Source: Azolla pinnata
Lineage: Eukaryota > Streptophyta > Polypodiopsida > Salviniales > Salviniaceae
Direction of reading: 5' to 3'
NCBI GenBank assembly: GCA_037176905.1
Contig: JBBBWG010011258.1
Location: 1-20,338 of the forward strand
Length of the DNA: 20,338 nucleotides
The position numbers and the translations under genes were made by a program. The notes beneath the pieces were generated by a model. That model was not told where the DNA came from, ran no database searches, and saw nothing but the letters and a program-made list of their open reading frames with translations. Shown here piece by piece: positions 1 through 10,371 of the stretch (positions within the stretch are counted from its first letter, which is position 1; the number at the start of each line of letters is the position of its first letter).

Positions 1-403
1 CCATGATGACAACTATGGACAAATTGAATGCAGAAAAATATGCTTGGTGATTCCTCAAAGCATATGAAACTTGATAGGGAAACAAGCTTGATGTAACGGC
101 ATATACATATATCCTGGTTATTTATTGGCCTTAATTTGCAGGAGCGTTTGGTGGCCCCTGAGAAGAGGTGGAAGGGTCAAAGACTTACCCGGTGAGAGGA
201 TCTTTAGTGGGCATTTAATACTTGCTGTAGAGCCATGCGATTTCCTTATGTGCGTACATCCTATTTCAAATGTAGGATTGCCATTAGGAATGAGAAAAGC
301 TGATCATGTTAACTATGCTACCAATATGAACTTCTTTGAATCGATTGCTACACCTTGATTAAGTGTGGGCAGACTAATGTGGTTGATTAACTACACTCGA
401 AAA
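1..403. other. 3' flank of the PPR gene, no gene recognised
   Basis: This stretch follows the stop codon of the minus-strand PPR gene. It probably holds its 3' untranslated region, then intergenic sequence. A 77-codon open frame on the plus strand (125-358) resembles no family I know and lies in sequence with no coding character, so I do not call it a gene. Positions 1-120 are AT-rich with no motif I can assign. Confidence 0.4.
121..126 (-). promoter_or_regulatory. candidate polyadenylation signal AATAAA of the PPR gene
   Basis: The minus strand reads AATAAA here, about 280 nt past the PPR stop codon, a normal distance for a plant 3' UTR. Plant poly(A) signals are loose, so this is a candidate only. 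Confidence 0.35.
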
Positions 404-3142
404 TCAAGATAGTACAACACCCCAACTCCCAGCTTCTTTTAAGAAATCGTCCCATATATCTTCAGGCACTCGTTTCTGGACTGCCTCTATTGTAGATGTC
501 ACCTCATGACCCTCCTTTACCATAGCGTCTAAATATCCTGATGCCCTTTGGAAGCATTGGCTTTGTATACAAGCAAAGATTTGAGCATCATATAGGCAGC
601 GATCGGGAACCTCACCAGCTTTTTGGAGCTGTTGTATCATATCATCAACCAGATGGACCTGCAAAGTAAACAACCAGTCAGAATTCTATGGAGGCATGCA
701 CACATTTATGTAGGCACCATATCAGATAGATCTTTCTTTGTAGGAGACCCGAAATCACTTCAACTCACTCACATGGATGAACAAGAATATTTTCTGGGAG
801 CAATGGTAGCTATTGAATGAATGGTGATATGGAATTTCTAGGAGCAATGGTAGACATGGAATTTCTCAATCTTGAAGAATGTTCATATGCTGTGGCATTT
901 GATGGACCAACTCTTTCACAGATATGTTGAGAACTACAAAGAGTTTTGTATTCTGTGTGTGGTATTTGATCCACCGACCCATCCACAGATTTGTTGAGAA
1001 CTAATAATGAATTCATGCACATACCTGTTTCAGCTTTGCAACTTTCATCATCACCCACAAGCTAGTTTTCCCACTTAGAAAAAAACCTTGCGATGTCATG
1101 CTCTTGTAGACACAGTGAAAATAAGCCCACTGATGCGATATCACTGCAGCCTTTAGCATCAACTCAAAAGTGAATGAATCACAACAAAGTCTATTGGTCT
1201 TATCAAAGAAGATGCAAGATTCCAGTGACCCCTCCTTGACACTTTCATAGATCATTTTTGCCTCTTCAAACATGCGATTTCGTCCATAAATTTTAATCAT
1301 CTCATTGCAAGTTCGAACATTTGGGGCACAAGTGTGTTGCATATGTCTAAACAAGAAAGTTGCATCTTCAACACGTCCCACTGCTCCACATGTTCGAATA
1401 AGACCAGTGAAAGTTATGACATCTGGTTTTCTTGACGGACTATCTTGCATCTTCCGCACCTGTTCCCAGATAAAATTTTCAGTTCATCTTTCTATGTGCG
1501 TTTAAGAAACAAAAGAAAATACTGCAACTAGAGATACACTATTTTGCTGGAGAAGAGATAGCTACATTGATAGTATTGATGCGGATGGGACGTCATATAT
1601 AGTGCAATTGTGTTAAAATATTGGTGAAGACATGGATTTTCATTGCTAGTTTCGCATAATTGGCTCTCAAATGTAAGCTTTTCTTTTGGTCTTGAAATGG
1701 TTTGAACCAACAAAACCACAAAGCAGATATACGAACCTGGAAAAGAGCTTCTTTTACCCTCCCTACAAAGCACAAGCTGCATGCCAACGCATAGTAGACG
1801 CTTGCGGTTCCAACAGTTCCTGATGTCTCCATCACTTTCACAAGTTCAATCGCCTCATCGGTCTTCTTGGCTTTGCCAAACGTCTCTACCAAGCCTATAG
1901 AATCCAGAATGTCCTGGTTAGTAAGGAATAGAAACATTTAGTTGTTTTGTAAGTCCATTATAATCTGAATCCCCTGTAATTGGTACGAGAAACTTATACA
2001 CTTATAGGTTTGTGCATTAGCTGGAAAACCAGCCCGCTCCATTCTCTTGTAAAATCGAATTGCTTGGTCGAAATTTCCTGCCTTAACCATTGCCTGCAGC
2101 GAAGGGACAACATTAACAGTATGACGTCATCATTTTGTTACCCAAAACTTGAGAGCTTATTCCATTAAGGACATTTTAAGAGTTCAGAACCTCTATCATT
2201 AAGCCAAAAGTGGCACTATTTGGCCTTATTTTCTCCATCTCCATTTGATCCCATGTCCAGGATACACCTGCCCATTCTTTATTTGGTATACAAGCATTCA
2301 GAACCTTCCCAAACCCAAAAAAAAAAGGCAAAAATCATATTACAGAAAAAAACTGTGATTAAGAATGTTTATTAACACTATACATCAACATTCCAACGCT
2401 GAATTCCTTACAGCATTATAGACAATGACATCTGGTTGCAAATAAGATTCCCAATTTAATACTGGGATGAATTTGATAGGCTTTGGAGGACCCTTTTTCA
2501 GTGATTGAATCAATTCTAACAACTCCTTTAAATATCCAGCTTGCCCCAAAACAACTGCGATGGCATGATAAGCTGGCATATCGGGATATGACGAATAACT
2601 TTCCTGAAAAAATGATGAAGCACAAAAGAATAAACTGACATTGAACGCTTTAACCTTTGTGACAAGAATATATATCAGAAACTATTCTTTTATATTATGC
2701 TCTTCTGTAAAATCATGGAAAGGAGGAGATGTGTCAAATTCAGTTTTATGGAGATGCTTAAAGCCATCTCTCCTTGAAACAGTCTTCAAAAACTTCACAA
2801 AAGAGATCTGTTCCAGTTTCATATACTTCTTGTACTTCCATCAGTGTCTTAGAGCCCAAGAGCATTTTAATGATTGACTCAAAGATTGATAATTGAAGTA
2901 TTACTTAGAATTTTTCTACAGAATGCATACACACGCACGCACACATGCATGCGTGTATGCATCTATATACTTATGCGTGTGAATATCATCAAAGAGAATA
3001 AATCAGCAGTAGGGGTGTGTGTGTTGAACTTAAAATTAGTATTTTATAATGTTCTAAATGACATCAAAAACATATATATACTTGTGAGTATTGTCAGCAA
3101 ATATCCTGTTAAGTGTCCTTGAGTGTGCGTGTCTGTGTGTGT

Positions 3143-3179
<37 letters not shown>

Positions 3180-5730
3180 TGTATCTGTGTCTATGTCTGT
3201 GACAGTGTGAGCATCTCGCATTGAGGATCATAATGTTCCACAACAAAAAAGTATGTATGAAAATAGAGAGAGGGAGGGGGGGGGAAGAGAGAGAGAGAGA
3301 GAGTTACACGCATGACACTAAAAACATTCAAAGCTTCAATAGGTCTTTGTGCCTTTCCAAGGACTGAAATCAAGGTAGTGAGTATAAATCTGTAAAGAAC
3401 ACAATGTCAGAAAAATCATATAACAGAAGTTTGTATTGGGCTGTCTTCTCCAAAAAATTACCAAAAGCTACATGCTAAATGAGTATACTATAAACAATAA
3501 TAATAGTACAAACATGCATATGCAATGGAGATGATGCACTAAACATGTACATAGAGTAATCCATATGCATATTTATTAATAGACATCAAAAGAAAAGGAA
3601 GATCCTAGCTCTTTACTGTGACCATTGAACATTACTTGCTTTTATGGAACTGATAATGTTGGCGTTTGTGCACCCACTGAACCACTTGCATCGCTCGACG
3701 CCAATTCCCCCATTCTCCCAATAGCTCAACGATCCGTAAAACTCTATCCTCAGTCAGCTTCATCTTGCCACTATGCATCATCTTCGAAAAATGCAGCTTT
3801 GAAGTCCAATAATTTATTCTATTCAACCTAAATAAATAGAAAGCAACAATAAAGTCAATCTATTCTGCTCCTCTCACGGTTTCAATATGGCCATATAAAC
3901 TATAGACGAAGGTTATGCCTATAATTTGCATTGAATAAAATGCTGAAAATATGTTTCCCTATTCATTCCTTAAGTTACAAATGCATCCATATGACCTAGG
4001 GTGAACTGTCTGAAAATGGAGGAAAGATTATAATCCAGACATCAGATTCTGGAAGACCATCACATCTAATTGCAAGCAACGAAAATGTTTTCATTTTACT
4101 TCTAGCAAAAATAAAGCACAACATCGAGAGATCAAAACCCTTATTCTTGAGATGAAACTTTTTCACTCGTAACATCAAGTCTAATACATATACAGCGTCC
4201 TTTCAAGGAAAGCATTCATCGGTAATACCTTTCTGCCAGCTTTTGAATTCTTTTATCTTCCAAGAGAGCTGCCCTACCATCAAAGTGAAGCCTCGATGAA
4301 CGCTCACCATCCATGTCTCCATCATCATCATCTGCTGCTTCTTCTGCGGGTTCATAAAACATACTATAATCACCCCTCCTACGAGCAATAATCCTGTCCT
4401 TAACTTCCTTCGAAAACGGCGGCTTCTTGGCTTTCACAATTCCCACCCCTTTCTTCCACACTTCTGGCATCTTTGGCAGTTGTCCAATTTCATCATCTAA
4501 GAACTTCTCTACATGGGTTTCCTTCGGGACTTGGTACATGTGAGTTTCTTTTGCATTCTTCATCAAGTTGCTGAGGGATAAGGACTCTGTCTGAGACAAC
4601 ATAACTCTTATTTCCGCCGATGAATCGGATGCAAGTGGACACGCATAATCAGTGGAGTTGCCACAATCCACATGCTGGGGAGAATCATGATAATTGAACT
4701 CCTCCCTCGCATTAGCACTTAGAGCTGCTTCACCTGTGTGCTTCCTAAGATCGTCTATCAAGGGTCGATCATCTCTGTGATTCTCACGCATTTGCCTTGG
4801 ATTGTATTCTACATTCTGGGAAGTAGTAACAAGCTCTTTATTGATACCCGAGGTGCTATCGCAATCAAAATTTGCATTTTCTTTGCGTTCGGAACTTTCT
4901 CCCTCATTTACAGGTGTATGATCCTGTTTTGCATCGGTCGAGCTTGCAATCCTTCCATCATGAGCATGGCTTCCATAGAAATGGGATTCTTTTCCAGTCT
5001 CATAGTCTCTATATACATCCGATCCTCCGCTGTAGAGATGCCTGAGCTCAAGCTCTTGAGCATTATCCCTGCAGGATGCACCTTGCAGGTCGGGTTTCAA
5101 TCCAAAATCATCTCTAGTATCCTTGGAATTCCGTACCCTAGCAACATTTCCAACATCAGAATCATCATTCTCAAAATTGATCTCGATCTCTGCAGAACCA
5201 TGTCGATGACGATGATCGGCATCAAACGTTTGCCCATCTTCACAACTACCCAAGTGCACCTCCTCCTCACCCGGTCTGACATTCTCTTTCGCACCCTTGC
5301 GTTTTTTAGCCCTGACAGAACCCCCCACATCCACATCAGCACAATCATCACTGCCACTCAGAGCGAGTCTTTTCTCGGGGTTCTGCTCCCTCACGAAGCA
5401 AAGGAAATCATCAACGCGGTCCTCTTCTACTTGAATAGCAGCGAGCTTCCCTCTCTCGGTCAATCCATCTTCCTCGGGCCATTCGTACCAAACCGGGCTA
5501 GCGACCCTCTCCGCCTTCTCCTTCTCTTTCCTCTCCCTTCTCCGGGCTTTCCATGCCTCCTTCTTCCTCAGACGGTGAAGAATTTTGGGGGTGAGCTGGA
5601 TACCTTGGTTCGACAGACTGGAAGCTGCTCGGGAGACATCCACGCGGACGGTAGAGGCAGAGATATGGGCATGGTGGAGCGAAGGTGGGCGATGGTGGGC
5701 GATTTGGAGGTGGTGGGCGAATTGTACCAT
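404..5730 (-). CDS. P-class pentatricopeptide repeat protein, EMB2279/DG1-type, predicted chloroplast
   Basis: Spliced by eye into nine exons: 5730-4229, 3827-3636, 3389-3308, 2603-2412, 2304-2191, 2093-2000, 1894-1737, 1459-1025 and 658-404. All junctions are GT-AG and keep frame, giving 1007 residues and a TGA stop. Residues 1-45 are rich in His, Ser and Arg with one acid, like a transit peptide. Residues 46-130 are a basic helix then a WYEWPEEDGLTE segment; 130-415 are hydrophilic and probably disordered; 425-500 look conserved again. From about 510 to 960 run roughly ten degenerate 35-residue PPR motifs without E or DYW domains, so P class. Family knowledge: P-class PPRs bind organellar RNA; Arabidopsis DG1 is needed for early chloroplast development. 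The repeat region resembles DG1 (At5g67570) and its relative At1g30610 (EMB2279). The length and long N-terminus favour the latter, from memory. The ATG at 5730 is the first in frame. RNA target unknown. Confidence 0.85.
3123..3210. repeat. (TG)n microsatellite in PPR intron 3
   Basis: Alternating TG with a few TC/TA interruptions fills this stretch inside the 704-nt intron 2604-3307. In the transcript it reads as a CA-rich tract. Confidence 0.9.
3264..3303. repeat. (GA)n / G-run tract abutting the 5' splice site of PPR intron 3
   Basis: GA repeats flank a run of nine or more G. The tract ends four bases from the donor GT at 3307-3306, so in the pre-mRNA the GUAAC donor runs directly into a long CU/C tract. 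Confidence 0.85.
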
Positions 5731-5763
5731 GAATGCTGCTAGCAGGCTGCGGGGGGAGAGGCG

Positions 5764-5814
5764 TTAGGGTTTCGCAGGGATTAGGGTTTTGCAGGGATTA
5801 GGGTTTTGCAGGGA
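5764..5814 (-). repeat. three 17-bp telo-box repeats upstream of the PPR start
   Basis: Three head-to-tail copies of a 17-bp unit (plus strand TTAGGGTTTTGCAGGGA; first copy has TTTCG). On the coding strand the TTTTG copies contain AAACCCTAA, the plant telo-box. The block begins 34 bp before the start codon, so it is probably in the 5' UTR. Confidence 0.9.
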
Positions 5815-5912
5815 GAGGCCCGAGTGTCTCCCATCTTCTTCCTCGGTGACCAGAAATTCTGCGAGAATTCAGCAGACCATTCCCGAAACCCTGATTCATC
5901 GATCCGTACCAT
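5781..5912 (-). other. upstream ORF of 43 codons in the PPR 5' region
   Basis: An ATG at 5912 opens a 43-codon frame whose TAA lies inside the second telo-box unit. Its context matches that of the main ATG at 5730: both read GCATTCATGGTAC on the minus strand, so the upstream ATG looks like a duplicate of the start region. The frame differs from the main ORF, so initiation here would not extend the PPR protein. It matters only if transcription starts beyond 5912, which cannot be seen. Confidence 0.35.
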
Positions 5913-5944
5913 GAATGCAAGGGGCTGAGGAGAATCCTGCGAGA

Positions 5945-6063
5945 TTAGGGTTTTGCAGGGATTAGGGTTTTGCAGGGATTAGGGTTTTGCAGGGATTAGG
6001 GTTTTGCAAGGATTAGGGTTTTGCAGGGATTAGGGTTTTGCAAGGATTAGGGTTTCGCAGGGA
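5945..6063 (-). repeat. seven 17-bp telo-box repeats, second block
   Basis: Seven uninterrupted copies of the 17-bp unit seen at 5764-5814, differing at one or two bases (AAGGA for AGGGA, TTTCG for TTTTG). Ten copies in all occur within 300 bp, split by a 130-bp spacer. This is not a true telomere array: the period is 17 bp, not 7 bp, and genes lie on both sides. Confidence 0.92.
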
Positions 6064-6206
6064 TCTTCCGAAATTCTGCGAGATTTCTGCAATCGCCCAC
6101 TTCCCGATTCATCCAACCCTAATCCTTTTTGTCTAGAATCCGGATCCTTTCGGGATCGATTCTGTCGATTTCTGTAGTGCACTTTCACGGCGATCTTTTT
6201 GCAGGA

Positions 6207-6462
6207 GTTTGTATCGAATCTGGCATTAGATCGATGATCGAGGCAGTTATGATCCGATGGACTCTTATCGGTTTGTATCGAATCTGTCATTAGATCGATG
6301 ATCAAGCGAGTTATGATCCGATGGACTCTTATCGGTTTGTATCGAATCTGTCATTAGATCGATGATCGAGCGAGTTATGATCCGATGGACTCTTATCAGT
6401 TTGTATCGAATCTGCCATTAGATCGATGATCGAGCGAATTATGATCCGATGGACTCTTGTCG
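6207..6462. repeat. minisatellite, four 64-bp units
   Basis: Units begin at 6207, 6271, 6335 and 6399 with GTTTGTATCGAATCTG, exactly 64 bp apart and differing at a few positions. Each unit also holds the shorter self-complementary run GATCGATGATC. Short open frames in the repeat are by-products. The array lies between the gene 2 terminator side and the gene 1 promoter side. Confidence 0.92.
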
Positions 6463-6493
6463 CTTTCCCAATGGACGGCTCATGCGATCGATT

Positions 6494-6696
6494 CGATCGG
6501 TTTATTGATGTCTTGATGCACGAATGCATCGGGCAATGAGAATCGATCGGTTTATTGATGTCTTGATGCACAAATGCATCGGACAATGAGAATCGATCGG
6601 TTTATTGATGTCTTGATGCATTCGCGAATGCATCGGACAATGAGAATCGATCGGTTTATTGATGTCTTGATGCATTCGCGAATGCATCGGACGATG
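6494..6696. repeat. minisatellite, four 50-54-bp units with internal palindrome
   Basis: Units start at 6494, 6544, 6594 and 6648 with CGATCGGTTTATTGATG. Periods are 50, 50 and 54 bp; the last two units carry a 4-bp gain (TTCG). That gain turns an imperfect hairpin into a 20-bp perfect palindrome, GATGCATTCGCGAATGCATC, at 6615-6634 and 6669-6688. Each unit has AATAAA on the minus strand. Open frames on both strands here give repeating peptides and are not genes. Confidence 0.9.
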
Positions 6697-6699
6697 ATT

Positions 6700-7509
6700 T
6701 TCAGACTCGGTGGGCACATCATCAGATTGGAGCTGAACAGAAAACAAGATGCATCGTCAGAGGCATAACATTTCCACAAGCTCTCCAGTTATCGGTTTTC
6801 ATCGGCGGAGGATGACTGGAACGTCCGAAAAACAGCAAAACAGTCCATACCAGCATCTGCAAACCGTGAGGTAATTCATTCGTCGGAGCCACATTAAGTT
6901 TCAAGGGTTCCCTTCACAGAAATCGATAGCAACAAAAGCCAGGTAAGATTGCCGAAAAAGATTCGTTGTTGACATATTGCATCGGCAACCAAATTTTACA
7001 TGATCCTTTCGGAGAAATACAACATCTTCAAAAAATGAGAGTGAAGCCCAACCATGCATGTAAATAATGTATGCTCTCTCTCTCTCTCTCTTTCTCTCTT
7101 ATTTGACCTATGACAAATATACAAGAAATGTTGTCTTCATAGAAGTGCAAAAATATGGTTTTTGATCTGACTACACTGCAACCAGTAAAATATACAAAGT
7201 CTGCACACTCCAATGCCATTCTAATGCCACCGATCGACAAAACCCCGCGATTCCGGAGGCCAAAGAGAATGAATGACCTGGAAGATGATGGTTTTAATGT
7301 AAAGAATTAGGGCCTCTCCCCAAATCACCAAGAAGCAAAACTGCACCGAAGGATGTCTGAAAAAAGAAAGAAAGCCTCGCCTTACCAGGATATCTATGCC
7401 GTAATTAGCGCATATTACCCAACATATCGTCACGCTGCCTTCCAAAACAGTTCAAAAATGAGAGGAAATCTGCTGAAGCTGCAAATCTTTTGGCAACTAT
7501 GAGATGATT
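6700..7509. other. 3' flank of the SET gene, no gene seen
   Basis: This lies downstream of the TAG of the SET-domain gene and probably contains its 3' UTR. A CT tract sits at 7074-7100. No strong AATAAA is visible on the minus strand close to the stop; an AATAAG-like site lies just beyond the CT tract. Other open frames here are short and carry no recognisable motif. Confidence 0.4.
7074..7100. repeat. (CT)n microsatellite
   Basis: About 13 CT dinucleotides with one TTT interruption, probably in the 3' UTR of the SET gene. Confidence 0.85.
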
Positions 7510-10371
7510 CTATCCGCACTTGGTTCCTGTCCAAAGCCATCCTCTGCAGTTTCTTGCCCCACACAGGCACTTAATCGCGGTGGGATCGGTCGAGAAGTCG
7601 TGGCTTTTGGGCTTTTCGCAGGTTGTATACCCATAATCATAACAAAGCTCCTCGCCGATCTCTATGTCTCGCAAAGCATAATGCCCGATACGGCAAAACC
7701 GAAGGTCCATTGTATCAGTATAAACCCTAAACACGCTCAGGTTGCCATCGCAGCTGCAAAAGAAATAAGATCATAATTCCCTTTTTAAGGATAAACAAAA
7801 GTTGATTAGCTTGTGCTTGTCAAGATCTAGATACACTTGTGTAACATCAGGACAAAGAATTTCGCCTTTACCTCTCCAAATATCTAACCATTAAGCCAAG
7901 ATTCATTTTTCAATGGCTGTACATTTTTCCATGAACCTATTTCAGGCTTCACGAAACATGCAGAAAAAAATACATTGTCCCAAGCAAACAATAACAATCA
8001 AATGACTGGAAAAAAAATCACCTATACTTTTGGAACAAGCAACGAAGTCAATATTATTAAGATTAAGTCGAAAGGAGAAACCTATGATTGATGAAACGTG
8101 CTACGTTCGACATATGGAATCCGTCTATTACGAGAAGATCCTGTGGAGGTACATCTGGATGATCCACATTAAATAGGAAACTGCACAAAGCTAATAGCAT
8201 TTCAGAAATATCCAAATACATACATATTTCATATAATACCCAAACTCCTTTCACTTCACGCCCAAACAAAAATTTTAACAGTGTCTCCAACCTCAAATTT
8301 GACTGATCATATGTCCACCCACGTTCTTCAGCTTCACAATGAGTTAAAATCTCGCCTACGTATTCCATGACAAATTTCCCTCTACAACCATGTAACCACC
8401 GATCAGCGTATTAACATCAAAATAAAGGAAATACTAGAACGCATAGATATTAAGAATTTTTCCACTTCCAAATGTGAATAAAAAAGATATTTTGAAGAGA
8501 ACAAAATTTCTTTAGCAATAATCATTTACATTCTCGAAACAACCACAGTAGATGCCCCATTTGAGCAAGCTCTACCATTGACTATACAAAGCTCAATTAT
8601 ATGCATCGAAATTAGCAATCAGCAAAAGTTTTGGTTTGTGCCATAACTAAAAACTGGTTTGGTCTAAATTTAAGGATTTTGGTTCGAAAGACAATTTTGG
8701 TCATCAAAGGCTTCAATCCATTTGAGATTCACAAATAGTTCAGATGATATTTAAAGGCCAAACTCAATGTTCAAAATGAACTTGTAGCATCTTGAAAGGG
8801 ATCACCAAACAATACGATTGCTTCATGTTCATCATTACCACTATCTTCTACAAAGTTCCTTCTCACAAAAGATAAATGCTCAAAGTCAATAAGCATCTCA
8901 CTTGCAAAAGAAATGGCTACGATGGCACTATCATCTATTCTGTTTCCTATGAATGCAGTTGTGTTTCTATATGCTAACCATAATACTGTCTTGCGTGCAT
9001 AAAATACTCTCACAGTATAGTGGAAGACAGATTTTTCCATACCGTTGGAAGGTGACAGATTTTGACATAAAATACATGCATAAAACAGACATGATTTCGG
9101 TCTAATAGCTCTGCAAAGATATGTCTTTCCAAATATCAAGTGATAATTAGAACGTCTTGCTCGCAAACATACTCATAAGCACATGGTTTAGGATTACATC
9201 ACACTCGTAATAAAGCATAGCAGTTCTGTAATAATTAGCGCTGACTTACAGCCTACATCCAAAATGATGGGGATTTTCAGGAAATCTTTATAGCCTATAG
9301 GTGAGAAACCAGGGCAAAATTCCAAGGAAAATACTCAACATGCAATAATTATAAACTGAGATGAGTTAAGGCTGTAAAAGAGATTGAAAAACGTTGTCAC
9401 CCGGCACATCTAGGATGAGCGTAAATTGATCAATCTCCCTAGAAAGCAAAAGCATAAAAAAGATAGAAAAACTGTCAGCACGCACATCTGGAATCCAAGT
9501 GACTCCAGTGAATCGAACACACAAGGAAGCTTTCAAATAAAGTATTCAGGGAATGGACCTTGAATTGAAAATATGTTTATATAGCCCAATATTTAGTTTC
9601 GAGGTGACGAGTTTAGGATCCACGTGTTTTTTTACTTCACAAAGGGAGACTATCGTTAAGAAAAAAAGAAGTAAACCTGGGAATCTGTTCCATAGTCCGT
9701 ACACCCCACCCTCGATCTTTTGTCTTGAAAACTTCGAGTGGAGTTTGTATTCCTTTTTGAAGTTCCCTGTTCAGACAACTGACACCACATGGGCATCTAC
9801 TATTGCATTCTATAATGTCTTTGCTCACAGATCCAAGCTATCAATACAACAAAATATATTTCAATAAAATGATAATGTTCTTCGAGATACTACATAATAC
9901 ATACATAAGAGAGTTACCAGAAGCCGCCCAAAACGATCATAAGGTAGCCTTCGAAACATTGGCTGGCCTTGCCAATCAAACCGAGTATCACTCACACTTT
10001 GAGAACCCTTTATACCAGCATGTGCAGAAAAATTTGCATGAGGATTGTCTATTGAAGCCAAATCACATCCTTCACAAGCAGGTGCCATATTTATTTCATC
10101 CAGTAGCACAGATTCTAGTATACGTTTTGCCTTACCAAAATACCTAAACATACAAAAGCACAAAACCGTTTAACATGTACATAAAGTGAGGTCTAGTAGA
10201 AACAATTTTTAGATGAAAAACCTGTTCTTTGTGATATATTTGATAGTAGGAGCAGGATCAAAATCTATGTCATTTGTGCATGGAATGAGCACTGCTTCAC
10301 AGCCACCTGATATGTCCTCACAAAGAAGATTAGTCCCCATATGATACAGAGCTCCCTTCGGCCCATCTTTC
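7510..10371 (-). other. pre-SET, SET and post-SET coding block
   Basis: Six exons encode the catalytic module. The YDG-type pre-SET entry reads [20 protein letters not shown], then comes YDRFGRLL and [14 protein letters not shown]. The SET N-half has [14 protein letters not shown] and [11 protein letters not shown]; the C-half has [10 protein letters not shown] and [10 protein letters not shown]. The post-SET is [12 protein letters not shown], with three zinc cysteines. NHSC is split by the intron 7754-8081: AG from one exon joins C of the next, which strongly supports the splice. [14 protein letters not shown] resembles Arabidopsis SUVR3 from memory, but this is not an orthology test. The first half of the pre-SET has fewer cysteines than usual. 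Confidence 0.9.

Noticed and set aside
125..358. 77-codon plus-strand frame
   Set aside because: No motif, no splice partners, and it lies in the likely 3' UTR and flank of the PPR gene.
799..1003. Short diverged duplications in PPR intron 8 (GGAGCAATGGTAG; CACAGATNTGTTGAGAACTA)
   Set aside because: Real but old and small, within an intron, with no sign of function.
4738..5742. 334-codon open frame on the plus strand
   Set aside because: It is exactly antisense to exon 1 of the PPR gene, whose minus frame is longer, has family-like segments and joins to PPR exons in frame. The plus product has no recognisable domain.
5764..6063. Telomere or chromosome-end sequence
   Set aside because: The period is 17 bp with only one TTAGGG per unit, and genes lie on both sides; it is a telo-box minisatellite.
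6494..6696. Regular repeats resembling a CRISPR array
   Set aside because: The units are contiguous tandem copies without unique spacers, and the genome is eukaryotic.
6502..6779. Open frames on both strands with repeating peptides (MHRTMRIDRFIDV-like, INKPIDSHCPMHS-like)
   Set aside because: They are translations of the 50-54-bp minisatellite, open on both strands at once because the unit lacks stops.
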